This document shows, one piece after another, positions 6,850 to 15,253 of a stretch of 64,000 nucleotides of DNA (position 1 is the first letter of the stretch; the number at the start of each line of letters is the position of its first letter). Below the pieces are notes generated by a model that was not told the DNA's origin, made no database searches, and saw only the letters and a program-made list of their open reading frames with translations. A program made the translations under genes and the position numbers. The DNA comes from an uncultured Opitutales bacterium (GTDB lineage Bacteria; Verrucomicrobiota; Verrucomicrobiia; Opitutales; Intestinicryptomonadaceae), in contig CALXLK010000004.1 of the NCBI GenBank assembly GCA_944389175.1, positions 62,001 to 126,000 of the forward strand, given 5' to 3'.

Positions 6850-8715
6850 CTATCTGCGCGCCTGCAAGGCTTTTACTTTTTTTGCGTTTTTCCCGTAGTA
6901 CTTTAAGCGCAGGTAAAATTGGCGCTTTAGTAAAAATAGGGGATTTCTAAACATCATTCTCATGCTCTTTGAAAAGGCTGGCTTGCCCAGAAGCAATTCT
7001 GCATGACCTGCAAAAGGCGTCTTTTTGAGGTAATAAAAAAACAGCGGCACAAACGGATTTGCGTTTATTCCCTTCGGAGTCGTCCAAGGCTTGTCGTTGC
7101 CGCACAAATGTACTATCCCCGGGCGCTCGAGCGCCATAACGACCCTTTTGAGCGACAACCCTCCGCGGCGGCTAAATAAAAACGGCGTTATATGCCAGCG
7201 CGGATTGAAAAATTTAACCCTGCCCTCAAATAAAATGTTTAAAACGTCTTGGTCGAGATATTCGGAAACGCCGTTTATTTCGCGCGTTTTCTGCATGCAT
7301 TTTTTTGTCATGCCGTCGGCCCGCAACTTGGAGCAGTTAAAAAGCATCACTCCTGCATTAAAATAATCCCTGTGCTGGCGGTCGCGGGCAACTGCGGCAT
7401 AGCTGTCGGAAATATCCATGCTGTAAAATTTGGCGATATCGTCGAGGCAAAGGGTGTCACAGTCTAAGTACACAGCCTTGTCGTACTCGGGGCAAAGCTC
7501 GGGTATAAGGTAGCGAAAACACGTCTCTATAGTTATATAGCTTAAGTGGACGTCCACTTTAAAACCCTCGAACATAGACGCGTCTATATCGAAAAAGCGA
7601 ACGCGGTTTCCGTCGGCGCTTTCGGCTATTTTGCGCTTGTTGTCCTCCTGCAAGCCCTTTGTGAGGACGCAAAAAACAGGTTTGCTTTTAGTGTTTTGGC
7701 TTACCGACTTTATCACCACGGCCGCATATTTTGCGTAATTGTCGTCGGTGGCCAAAAATACGGGAATTTCTTCCGGGGGGATCATTTGCGTTCTACCCCC
7801 CCTGCACGCCCGGCAAATCCGAACATTGTTCCAATAGTCTCTGCGCGTTATAAACAAAGGCTTGCGCAGGAATTTTTGCCAAATAAGCCCTGCAAAAATG
7901 CGGATTTTAGAATCCGAATACGATACACTGTTTTCCATGAAAGCCCTGAAATAGCCGTTTAACGGGTTAAGCCACCCAAGCTCCCTGCTCCAAGGCTTAA
8001 ACCTGTTGACAAAATGAATTATTTTCGGAGAGCCAAAAGCCTCCACAAACTCGGAAACGCCGTAGCAAGACTCCTCTATGTATGCCGGCAGATACTGTAC
8101 GTTCCAACACAGCGGAAGCTCCGTATATTCGTCCTTCAAGACTACATTGAGCACCGATTGATCCAGCATATTCATGTTCTTCTTCGACTCGCCCACAAAC
8201 CTAAAAAGGCGCTCCTGAACCCCGCTTGCGCGCCAATACTTTAAGTTTATAAGCAAGACGCCCGCGTTGAAGTAGTGGAAATCGGCCGGCAACCCGGCGC
8301 GCTTGTCAAATTTGCGCCACAGACAGTCCTTGACGGCGGCGACCGCCCTGCCGTCGATATCGATATCAAACAGTGGGGCTACATCGGCGGCGACTGCCAC
8401 GTCGCAGTCAAGATACAGCGCCCTTTCAACGCTGTCGGGCAATATGCAGGCAATGGCAAATCTATACCATGTCGATACCGATATATACCCGTTCGACGGA
8501 AACCCCTCAAACATGCCCGCATCGACGTCTAAAATTTCAACACGGTCGGCCGCCGATTTTAACAAACCGCGCGATTCCTTGCTAAGCCCTCCGCTGAGAA
8601 ACCAAAAGCGCGTCGGGGCGCTGCAAAATTTCAATAGGCTCTTTATCACGGCGCGCGCATGCGGCGCGTAATTGTCGTCGGGAGCAAGCACTATGTCTAT
8701 GGGATTTTTATTCAT
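6850..8715 (-). CDS. Tandem GT8-family glycosyltransferase (two catalytic domains)
   Basis: The protein is about 621 residues from the ATG at 8713-8715. The frame extends 58 codons further upstream, but that part matches no GT8 sequence. Two GT8 domains follow each other, each opening with an APDDNY or ATDDNY segment. The first has the DxD metal motif in YLDCDV (about 103-105), then HYFNAGVLLINLKYW and IIHFVNRFKPW. The second has YLDCDTLCLDD (about 418-420), then DYFNAGVMLFNC and IVHLCGNDKPW. GT8 enzymes of the LgtC/GspA type transfer glucose or galactose from nucleotide sugars in lipopolysaccharide and glycan assembly. Both domains keep the metal and acceptor motifs, so the protein may add two sugars. 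It stands alone, far from the polysaccharide locus. Confidence 0.9.
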   Translation of the reverse strand: MNKNPIDIVLAPDDNYAPHARAVIKSLLKFCSAPTRFWFLSGGLSKESRGLLKSAADRVEILDVDAGMFEGFPSNGYISVSTWYRFAIACILPDSVERALYLDCDVAVAADVAPLFDIDIDGRAVAAVKDCLWRKFDKRAGLPADFHYFNAGVLLINLKYWRASGVQERLFRFVGESKKNMNMLDQSVLNVVLKDEYTELPLCWNVQYLPAYIEESCYGVSEFVEAFGSPKIIHFVNRFKPWSRELGWLNPLNGYFRAFMENSVSYSDSKIRIFAGLIWQKFLRKPLFITRRDYWNNVRICRACRGGRTQMIPPEEIPVFLATDDNYAKYAAVVIKSVSQNTKSKPVFCVLTKGLQEDNKRKIAESADGNRVRFFDIDASMFEGFKVDVHLSYITIETCFRYLIPELCPEYDKAVYLDCDTLCLDDIAKFYSMDISDSYAAVARDRQHRDYFNAGVMLFNCSKLRADGMTKKCMQKTREINGVSEYLDQDVLNILFEGRVKFFNPRWHITPFLFSRRGGLSLKRVVMALERPGIVHLCGNDKPWTTPKGINANPFVPLFFYYLKKTPFAGHAELLLGKPAFSKSMRMMFRNPLFLLKRQFYLRLKYYGKNAKKVKALQARR

Positions 8716-9756
8716 GATATCGACCCGCCATGCGCGGGCAAAAAGAAAGCCGCACACGCTCAAAAGCCGTTCGCGCGGGGGGAATGGGGCATCGGGCGGG
8801 AATGTCAGCCTGCCGGACAACCAATTGCCCGCAAATGGAGAATTTTTAACATTGTTTGTCAACACTATTGTTATCGGATAATCGGCCATTGCCAGTTAAA
8901 ACGAAATCCTAACAAAATTCTAACAATTTTAAAACGAAACTAAAAGCTGCAAGTTTTACTCTTTGGCCTCAGTTTCGCCGCACAGAGAAATAACGCAATT
9001 AAACTACCTCTTAAGCGCCGCTGTAAAAACTTGGCCTAATAACGATTATAAAAACACATTCGTAATAAATTCCAAACACTGCACAAAAAGAAAGCCACAA
9101 AAGCCCTTTCTAAAAACTGCGGAGGCTTTCTCGCCGCAAGAGGCTCAATATAGATACCCGCCAAAAATTTTCCCTTTTAACCGGCGGGCTGACAAAAACA
9201 ATTCTTAAATGTCGTCGAAACAAAAAACGGATAGTGCGCATCTGCGCATACTCATGTTTGTCGCGTGCGGAAGAGGCGGTGGTTGTGTGGTGGGTACGTA
9301 TGAGAGATAGGCGGAAAAAAGGAAGAGAAAAAATAGGCGCGCGCCTGCGCACCATGAAGTAAATCGGGCAAAGCCGGGTATCGGATTAAATCCATAGATG
9401 GAAGATGCGAATGTGCGCTAGACTCCGACAGGGCGAGCTTCATTATCCATAGGAGGATTGCATTTGTATAAAATAAAGCGCAGATGAACACAATTTTTAA
9501 TGTATCTTTTATCATTACGGGAGAGCGCCCACCCCAAAAAAGAACAAAGCCTTATTGAATTTATCAGTGATGGGCAATTTTATCATTAATGAAAGACCTA
9601 TCCAAAGAGCAATTTGTTATGCATTTGCAATGTTTTTGATTCTCCCGCGGCAAATCGGCGGTAAAATTTGAATCCAACAATGCCGATGTAATATAAAATA
9701 TATTTGACTGAATCTTGCACACAGGTGTAGCCTCGGCGCAGAAAAGGAGGTATTTT
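8716..9756. other. Long non-coding region between the GT8 and nitroreductase genes
   Basis: About 1,040 bp between divergent genes with no supportable CDS. Small open frames (for example 9252-9515 minus, 8963-9208 plus) lack ribosome sites and family features. It holds purine-rich tract copy 3 at 9261-9336 and must contain the promoters of both flanking genes. Confidence 0.55.
9261..9336 (+). repeat. Purine-rich intergenic element, copy 3
   Basis: TCGCGTGCGGAAGAGGCGGT and GGTTGTGTGGTGGG precede GAGATAGGCGGAAAAAAGG and AGAGAAAAAATAGG. It shares the 11-mer GAGATAGGCGG with copy 2. Confidence 0.5.
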
Positions 9757-10284
9757 ATGGATCCTGTACTTGAAAACATAAAAACAAGAAGAAGCATACG
9801 CCGCTTTAAGCCCGACGCGGTAAGCCAGGAAATTCTCGATAAAATCATAGAAGCAGGCCTTTACGCCGCGAGCGCCAGGGGCACGCAATACTCGATAATC
9901 GTCCAGGTTACGAATAAGGAGCTGCGCGACGAAATTTCAAAGATAAACTGCCAAATAGGCGGATGGGATTCCGGCTTTGACCCGTTCTACGGGGCGCCGG
10001 CCATGCTTATTGTGCTTGCAAGACAAGACTGGCCCAACCGCGTCTATGACGGCAGCCTGGTCATGGCAAATATGATGCTTGCCGCACACGACTTGGGCAT
10101 AGGCAGCTGCTGGATACACCGCGCCAGAGAGGAATTCCAAAGCCAGTGGGGGCGCGACCTGCTGAAGAAAATAGGCATAGAAGGCGAATACGAGGGCATA
10201 GGCCACTGCGCCTTAGGATATGTCGACGGGCAATATCCAGCGCCCGCCCCGCGCAAGGAAGGCCGGGTATTCTACGTAAAGTAG
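9757..10284 (+). CDS. Nitroreductase family protein
   Basis: The 175-residue protein is an FMN-dependent nitroreductase-fold enzyme of the small Bacteroides/Clostridium type. The start at 9757 is set by a strong Shine-Dalgarno, AAAAGGAGG six bases upstream; the frame is open 14 codons earlier. Family features are IKTRRSIRRFKPDAV (FMN phosphate contact) near the N-terminus, AASARGTQYS, FYGAPAMLIVLA, ANMMLAAHDLGIGSCWIHRA in the middle, and the closing GHCALGYVDG. It would reduce quinones, nitro compounds or flavins with NAD(P)H in the cytoplasm. It is monocistronic, with its own terminator. Confidence 0.93.
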   Translation: MDPVLENIKTRRSIRRFKPDAVSQEILDKIIEAGLYAASARGTQYSIIVQVTNKELRDEISKINCQIGGWDSGFDPFYGAPAMLIVLARQDWPNRVYDGSLVMANMMLAAHDLGIGSCWIHRAREEFQSQWGRDLLKKIGIEGEYEGIGHCALGYVDGQYPAPAPRKEGRVFYVK

Positions 10285-10331
10285 CTCCATTGTCATGCCC
10301 ATGCGGCTCTCCGTGCAAATGAAGATAATTG

Positions 10332-10357
10332 GCGCGCCTCCCGGCGCGCTTTTTTTT
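10332..10357 (+). terminator. Intrinsic terminator after the nitroreductase gene
   Basis: GCGCGCC (10332-10338) and GGCGCGC (10343-10349) form a stem around TCCC, followed by eight T. Confidence 0.9.
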
Positions 10358-10636
10358 AGAGCAAAAAATAGCAGAACGAAAAAATAAGAGCCAAGTAGCG
10401 CAAATATTTTGAGCAATTTACGATGACTGTTTATGGCGCTTTTAGCGGCTGTCCAAGGAGGCTCTGTATAGCGCCCGAGACAGCTTCGCATAAACGTATA
10501 GGACAAGAGATATGTGAGCAATTTGGCATCTTAAACAAATTTTTGACCTTTTTCCCCCCTTTGAGATACCGCACGCTTATTCACTCAACGACAATGCTAC
10601 TCTGTCTTGCCGCGCCCGCTTTTTTATTATTGGAAA

Positions 10637-10690
10637 GTAAAAGTGCGGCTATAGGGGGGAAAGAGAAAAGAAAAAGGGGGAAAAATAAAG
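10637..10690 (+). repeat. Purine-rich intergenic element, copy 4
   Basis: AAAAGTGCGGCTATAGGGGG is followed by AAAGAGAAAAGAAAAAGGGG and AAAAATAAAG, a short version of the recurrent purine tract. Confidence 0.45.
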
Positions 10691-10697
10691 ATTTGAT

Positions 10698-10725
10698 AAA
10701 AAAGCCCGCAAACAAAGCCGCGGGC
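10698..10725 (-). terminator. Intrinsic terminator of the tRNA-Leu gene
   Basis: On the minus strand GCCCGC and GCGGGC (plus coordinates 10704-10709 and 10720-10725) form a stem with a 10-nt loop, followed by a T-run. It lies 21 bp downstream of the tRNA. Confidence 0.8.
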
Positions 10726-10746
10726 AAAATGCAAAAAAGATAAAAA

Positions 10747-10830
10747 TACCCAGAAAGGGGGTCGAACCCTTATGACCGTGAAGTCGACGGATTTTGAGTC
10801 CGTTGCGTCTGCCAATTCCGCCATCTGGGC
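10747..10830 (-). tRNA. tRNA-Leu (anticodon CAA)
   Basis: An 84-nt class II tRNA. The acceptor stem is GCCCAGA/TCTGGGT with discriminator A. The anticodon arm is ACGGA-CTCAAAA-TCCGT, giving anticodon CAA (reads UUG). A long variable arm and the T-arm GGGTTCGACCCC are present. CCA is not encoded; the discriminator is followed by TTTTTA. Confidence 0.95.
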
Positions 10831-10915
10831 AAATTGTTTTACACAGGATGCAAAATGCGCATTTGCTGTCAACTTTTTTTTGTAAAAATTGCGCGGCTCC
10901 GTGCATTTTTAAGAA

Positions 10916-10944
10916 TTGACACGTTGAAGGGGACAAGGTATCTT
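10916..10944 (+). promoter_or_regulatory. Promoter predicting a leaderless transcript
   Basis: TTGACA (10916-10921), a 17-bp spacer and TATCTT (10939-10944) make a near-consensus sigma-70-type promoter. The predicted transcription start, about seven bases past the -10, is the A of the ATG at 10951. No Shine-Dalgarno lies at a useful distance. Confidence 0.7.
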
Positions 10945-10950
10945 GGTCTT

Positions 10951-12429
10951 ATGAAGCAGTATACATACATTGCAGCGATGGTAATGTCTGTGTGCGGCGC
11001 TTACGCCGCCGTGGACGGGGAACACTTAAACTATAAACTCGACGACTTTAGGAACTATTTTTGCGGCAGCTGGGGAGGCTCAGCAAAGGATATTTTGACC
11101 TATTGCAACAACATGGGGATAAGGCATGTCGGATATTCTTCGGGAATGGAAAACCTGAAAGAGGCCGACGGCATGCACTTTTACATGATAGACCCCGAGT
11201 ACGAAACGTACAAGCGCACCATAGACTTTACCAAGGCCGACAAATATACAAAAGAAGAGATCTACGCATGGGAGCACTACTGCGCGCTCAAAGACGCCAA
11301 CGCAAAATTTCCCAATAATCTGGCCACCGGTTGGTTTTTTACTCCGACACGTTGCTCACTCATTCTCGACTACCAGCAGCAGCGCGTTATTGACAGGACT
11401 GTCAATTCAATAGTGAGAATAGCCAAGGGAATTCAAGACAGAGCCGCGCGCAACGGCATAAATTTCAAACTCGGCGGCTACCACTGGGACGTCCCGCAGC
11501 CAACGGGAGACTTCTACGGCGAAATAAAGGGCAAAAACGGCGCAATCATGCGCCGCCAGGTCGAGCCGAAATTTTGGACCGGCGTCGACAGCCTGCCCCA
11601 CCTTCCCGGCGTTATACACGACTTCGACACGTTTTCAGAGGGACGCCTGCAGTTCTACAAGCAGCTAAGACTCCAATCGCAAAAGATTTTCCCGAATGTA
11701 AAGCTGATAATGGACCCCGCTTTTTGCTGGGAGCATTGGCAAGAGCACATTGAAAAGAGAAAGGATATCGACAAATACCGCGCGGCTTTGCCCGATTTTA
11801 TAACCGAGGAGTTTAAGAGCACCAATTATGTCGACGACCCGCGCGTATTCAAAAGCGGGCTTGTAACAAAGGACATGATGGCCACATCGACGTTCCAATG
11901 CTGGTACGACGTCAAGCAGGAATTGATAATTCTATCAGCCGGAGCCCTTAACGGAGCGTGGTCGACATTCTTCGGGCATATGGGCATCGGATCAAAGAAC
12001 CCCTGCGATGTGCCTGCGAGGCTGAAGTTGTCGCGTTATCTCGCCACATGGGAGAATCTCAACAACACGCCCCTTTCAAAACGCCACTACGACGCCAAAA
12101 ACTTCGCCTACTCAAGCCCTACATTCCAGTACACGCTCGACGCCGTGGCAGGTGTGCGCCCGGGCACGAACAAAATGCTGTTTGTATTCATAACGCCCAA
12201 AGGCAAGATCACTGTGCCGCAGGGCTATAAGATTGCCAAAATAAGGGTGCTCGACAAGCTCTTTACCCCGATAATGAAGCCGTTAGTATTTTCCGACGGC
12301 GTCTTCAGACTTAACGAGAAAGATTCAAAAGTGCCGCTTTTTAGGTTAAAAGACGGCGTATTGACCTCGTGCAACAACGCTGTTTTAAACGACGCGTTCA
12401 TGGCAGAACTGGAAAAAACCAACAAATAG
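10951..12429 (+). CDS. Secreted protein of unknown family, paralogue A
   Basis: I do not recognise this 492-residue protein. I start it at 10951 because the frame then opens with MKQYTYIAAMVMSVCGAYA, a signal peptide. The ORF is open upstream but that part overlaps the promoter. The mature protein is rich in aromatic residues and conserved-looking acids (HFYMIDPEYETY, GGYHWDVPQPTGDFYG, HDFDTF, IMDPAFCWEHW), reminiscent of a TIM-barrel glycoside hydrolase, but no catalytic signature can be named. Its middle and C-terminal parts match the next gene: VDDPRVFKSGLVTK against VDDARIFDSGLLTK, NTPLSKRHYD identical, YSSPT identical. The last 80 residues look like a beta-rich domain. The two genes are 9 bp apart and are co-transcribed. 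Confidence 0.85.
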   Translation: MKQYTYIAAMVMSVCGAYAAVDGEHLNYKLDDFRNYFCGSWGGSAKDILTYCNNMGIRHVGYSSGMENLKEADGMHFYMIDPEYETYKRTIDFTKADKYTKEEIYAWEHYCALKDANAKFPNNLATGWFFTPTRCSLILDYQQQRVIDRTVNSIVRIAKGIQDRAARNGINFKLGGYHWDVPQPTGDFYGEIKGKNGAIMRRQVEPKFWTGVDSLPHLPGVIHDFDTFSEGRLQFYKQLRLQSQKIFPNVKLIMDPAFCWEHWQEHIEKRKDIDKYRAALPDFITEEFKSTNYVDDPRVFKSGLVTKDMMATSTFQCWYDVKQELIILSAGALNGAWSTFFGHMGIGSKNPCDVPARLKLSRYLATWENLNNTPLSKRHYDAKNFAYSSPTFQYTLDAVAGVRPGTNKMLFVFITPKGKITVPQGYKIAKIRVLDKLFTPIMKPLVFSDGVFRLNEKDSKVPLFRLKDGVLTSCNNAVLNDAFMAELEKTNK

Positions 12430-12438
12430 GATTTCAAC

Positions 12439-13656
12439 ATGAATAAAAGAATCGTTCTCATATTGTCCGCCGTATCGCTTGCTTTAAGCGCGGGCGCCGA
12501 ATACTTTAACGGCTCCAACAACTTGCAGGAGCAGACCGAATTTGCCCGGGCCACGCGCGGAGTTCTGGTGTACCACCCGGGAATGGAAAGCGTATCCTAC
12601 GTAAGGAGAGCCACTTCTCCGTATTATATCAAGAACCCGGAACTTTTGCTAAAGCTGAATACAGACTTTACAAATCCCCAAAATATAGACGCGGCCGTAT
12701 CAAAGATTAGCGAGTATATAAAGGGCATAAAGTCGAAGGCCAGCAGAACCTTTTTTAAGGGGTTTATATTCGACTTCACGAAGAAGGGCATGATGAACTT
12801 TGCAACGTGCTCCCAGGAGCAAAAGATAGCCTACCTAAACTATCTCAAAGCCCTGAGAGCCTGCGCAAGGAGCATTGACAAAAACGCGAAATTCATATTT
12901 GAGGTCGGCGATATATACAAGGAATGGGTGGAGCCCGCCCTAAAAGTTGAAAATCTTAAGTCGGACTACGCCGAGGCCCTGCCCGACATGGTGCTTACGC
13001 GCAACCCCGGCACGGCATTTGTCGACGACGCGCGCATATTCGACTCGGGATTGCTGACCAAAGAGCAGGTCGGAACGGCGACGCTTGCCAATAGGCTCGA
13101 CATACCTTCGGAAGTCCGCGATATTTCCAAAGCCGCGACGGCTGGTGCATGGGGCCTCATAGACGAGACGGGGGAAGACGCCGCCACCGACAGAATGTGC
13201 AACGTGCCGCCGAGGCTTTCCATGACGCGCATACTGCCTTCGTTTGAAAACATGAACAAGACGCCCCTTTCGAAGCGCCATTATGACGAAAAGACAAACA
13301 CGTACTCGAGTCCGACGGCGTTCATGAGCGAGGGCGGTGTTTGCCTAAAATTCCCGGGGGGCGACTACTGTTTCGTGGTGTTTACCGCTCCGGGGGGCAA
13401 GATAAAGCTGCCGGATGGCTACACGGGAGAGACGTTTGAATCTATGACGGGTTCGTTTAAATCCATGCTAGTGCACCACGGTCGCAGACCCATCAAGTTT
13501 AAAATGGACAAAGACGGCCGAAAGCTCTTCAACTTTGTGCACTGGATGTCGAAGACAAAACCGCTAATTTTCAGCGAAAAAGACGGCTACCTGAGGCTAG
13601 GCGGCGCGGAATTTACGAACGAGCCGTTCCTACTGAGATTGAAGAAGAAAAATTAA
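12439..13656 (+). CDS. Secreted protein of unknown family, paralogue B
   Basis: This 405-residue protein opens with a signal peptide (MNKRIVLILSAVSLALSAGA) and shares its second half with the preceding gene, including the identical NTPLSKRHYD motif. It is about 90 residues shorter than its partner. It replaces the N-terminal GGYHWDVPQP region with a different stretch (FKGFIFDFTKK, then SQEQKIAYLNYLKALRACAR). The GAW segment is kept in both (GALNGAWSTF and TAGAWGLID). I infer a duplicated extracytoplasmic enzyme or binding protein in which one copy may have changed function. No known domain is assigned. Confidence 0.85.
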   Translation: MNKRIVLILSAVSLALSAGAEYFNGSNNLQEQTEFARATRGVLVYHPGMESVSYVRRATSPYYIKNPELLLKLNTDFTNPQNIDAAVSKISEYIKGIKSKASRTFFKGFIFDFTKKGMMNFATCSQEQKIAYLNYLKALRACARSIDKNAKFIFEVGDIYKEWVEPALKVENLKSDYAEALPDMVLTRNPGTAFVDDARIFDSGLLTKEQVGTATLANRLDIPSEVRDISKAATAGAWGLIDETGEDAATDRMCNVPPRLSMTRILPSFENMNKTPLSKRHYDEKTNTYSSPTAFMSEGGVCLKFPGGDYCFVVFTAPGGKIKLPDGYTGETFESMTGSFKSMLVHHGRRPIKFKMDKDGRKLFNFVHWMSKTKPLIFSEKDGYLRLGGAEFTNEPFLLRLKKKN

Positions 13657-13693
13657 CTCCTCCAGCTTTAAGGCAACTGGCGAACAGGCACAG

Positions 13694-13718
13694 AAGGCGT
13701 CCGGATTCCGGACGCCTT
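13694..13718 (+). terminator. Hairpin terminator after the secreted paralogue pair
   Basis: AAGGCGTCCGG (13694-13704) and CCGGACGCCTT (13708-13718) pair perfectly around ATT. The following CCGTTCTT is only weakly T-rich, but the stem is strong and 38 bp past the stop. Confidence 0.75.
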
Positions 13719-14122
13719 CCGTTCTTATCAGCATTAAGCGGCGGTGAAAATACGCCTCTTTTTTTTTAGGGGGGGGGCGCCGAGAATATCAGAAGAAAAA
13801 AAACGGAAATTTTATAATACGGAGAATAAAAACATAAAAAAGACGGTCAAATAAAGAGGTAGAAACGGACTGAAAATTTTGCTTTTGCCGCAAAATTCTT
13901 TGACACAGGTATGCGAAGAGTGGAAAGGCTGTCGCAAATCGTACTGTAAAGTAAAAAAATGCTGGAATAGGCCCAAAAAAATGTTGATTTTTTAGTGTTT
14001 TAGAAAAGAATAAAACAAACAGGCTTATTACCGGGGAGAGGAATTTCCGTAGATATGCTCTGAAAGCGAAAAAGAACCGGCGCAGCCGCGGCGCGCCGGC
14101 GTGAAAGGAAACAATAGCTGAG
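13719..14122. other. Non-coding region before the RND efflux operon
   Basis: About 400 bp with no credible gene. It contains a T-run followed by nine G (13769-13777) and AT-rich sequence, and should hold the efflux operon promoter. I could not choose a promoter confidently. Confidence 0.5.
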
Positions 14123-15253
14123 ATGACATATAAGCATTTATACAGGATAGTGTGCGCCGCTGCGATTGCCTGCGCGGCACTTACTTCATGCAACGACGAC
14201 GAAGTCGTAAAGTCAAAGAAGGAATACAATACCGTGGAGGTAGCCTATCCTCAAAAACGAATGATTGAAGTTTGGGACGAATATTCGGCCAGGCTCGACG
14301 GCGAAAAGTCCGTCGAAATACGCGCGAGAGTATCCGGATACTTGGAAAAGATAAAATTTCTCGACGGCGATTTCGTAAAGGCGGGCAGCGTCCTGTTTGA
14401 GATCGACCCAAGGCCATTCCAGGCTGTAGTCGACGCAAACAAGGCCACGGTTAAGGAAATACAGTCGAAGATAATGCTGGCTAAAAACAACCTCAAAAGA
14501 GCCGAAGAGCTGTATTTGTCAAACGCCATTTCAAAGGAGGTGTTGGAAACGCGCAAGAGCGAGCTCGCCTCGCAGGAGGCAATGCTCTTAAGCGCCCAGG
14601 CGAAACTAAGGGAGGCGGAGCTAAATCTCGAATTTACAAAAGTAACCTCGCCAATATCCGGATATGTCAGCCGCAGGCGCGTGGACGAAGGAAACCTCAT
14701 AGACGGCTCCTCGACGCTCATGGCCACGATAGTCTCCCGCGACATCATTTACGCGTACTTTGAAGTCAGCGAACGCGACGTCATAAGATATTCGAAGAAC
14801 AACCTATTCGCCCAGATAGACAGCGCCAACCACGACGGCCCTCCGGTAAAAATCCGCCTAATGGACGAAACCGAGCCATCTCATTTTGGGAAACTGACGT
14901 ATGTCGACAATTCGCTGTCCTCGGCCAGCATTGAGCTAAGAGCCGAAATAGACAACAAGAAAGGCATGCTTATACCTGGCATGTACGCCACGGCCATCTT
15001 GCGCGGGGGCGAGCCCAGGCAATGCCTGCTTGTTCCCGAACTCGCGGTCGGGACCGACTTGGTCAACAGGTTCGTCCTGGTTGTAAAAGACGACAATACG
15101 GTCGAGACACGCATAGTCGAAGTCGGCGACATAATCGACAACATGCAGATAATAGAAAGCGGCCTCACGGAAAAGGACAGGGTTGTAATAAACGGCCTGC
15201 AGCGCGCGGTATCCGGAAGGAAAGTCAATCCTATTTTGAAAGAGCTTAAGTAA
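14123..15253 (+). CDS. RND efflux transporter periplasmic adaptor subunit (AcrA/MexA-like lipoprotein)
   Basis: The 376-residue protein is a membrane-fusion protein. Its N-terminus is a lipoprotein signal with lipobox ALTSC (Cys about 23). The biotinyl-lipoyl half appears as RARVSGYLEKIKFLDGDFVK, then GSVLFEIDPRPFQ. A coiled-coil hairpin covers about residues 100-160, followed by FTKVTSPISGYVSRRRVDEG and a beta-barrel and membrane-proximal domain. It joins the inner-membrane pump to an outer-membrane TolC-type channel. The pump gene follows directly, with stop and start overlapping by one base (TAATG). No TolC gene is in the window. Confidence 0.95.
   Translation: MTYKHLYRIVCAAAIACAALTSCNDDEVVKSKKEYNTVEVAYPQKRMIEVWDEYSARLDGEKSVEIRARVSGYLEKIKFLDGDFVKAGSVLFEIDPRPFQAVVDANKATVKEIQSKIMLAKNNLKRAEELYLSNAISKEVLETRKSELASQEAMLLSAQAKLREAELNLEFTKVTSPISGYVSRRRVDEGNLIDGSSTLMATIVSRDIIYAYFEVSERDVIRYSKNNLFAQIDSANHDGPPVKIRLMDETEPSHFGKLTYVDNSLSSASIELRAEIDNKKGMLIPGMYATAILRGGEPRQCLLVPELAVGTDLVNRFVLVVKDDNTVETRIVEVGDIIDNMQIIESGLTEKDRVVINGLQRAVSGRKVNPILKELK

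Noticed and set aside
9252..9515. 87-residue minus-strand frame with a hydrophobic start between the GT8 and nitroreductase genes
   Set aside because: The hydrophobic start is followed by sequence read from the purine-rich element; no Shine-Dalgarno and no domain.
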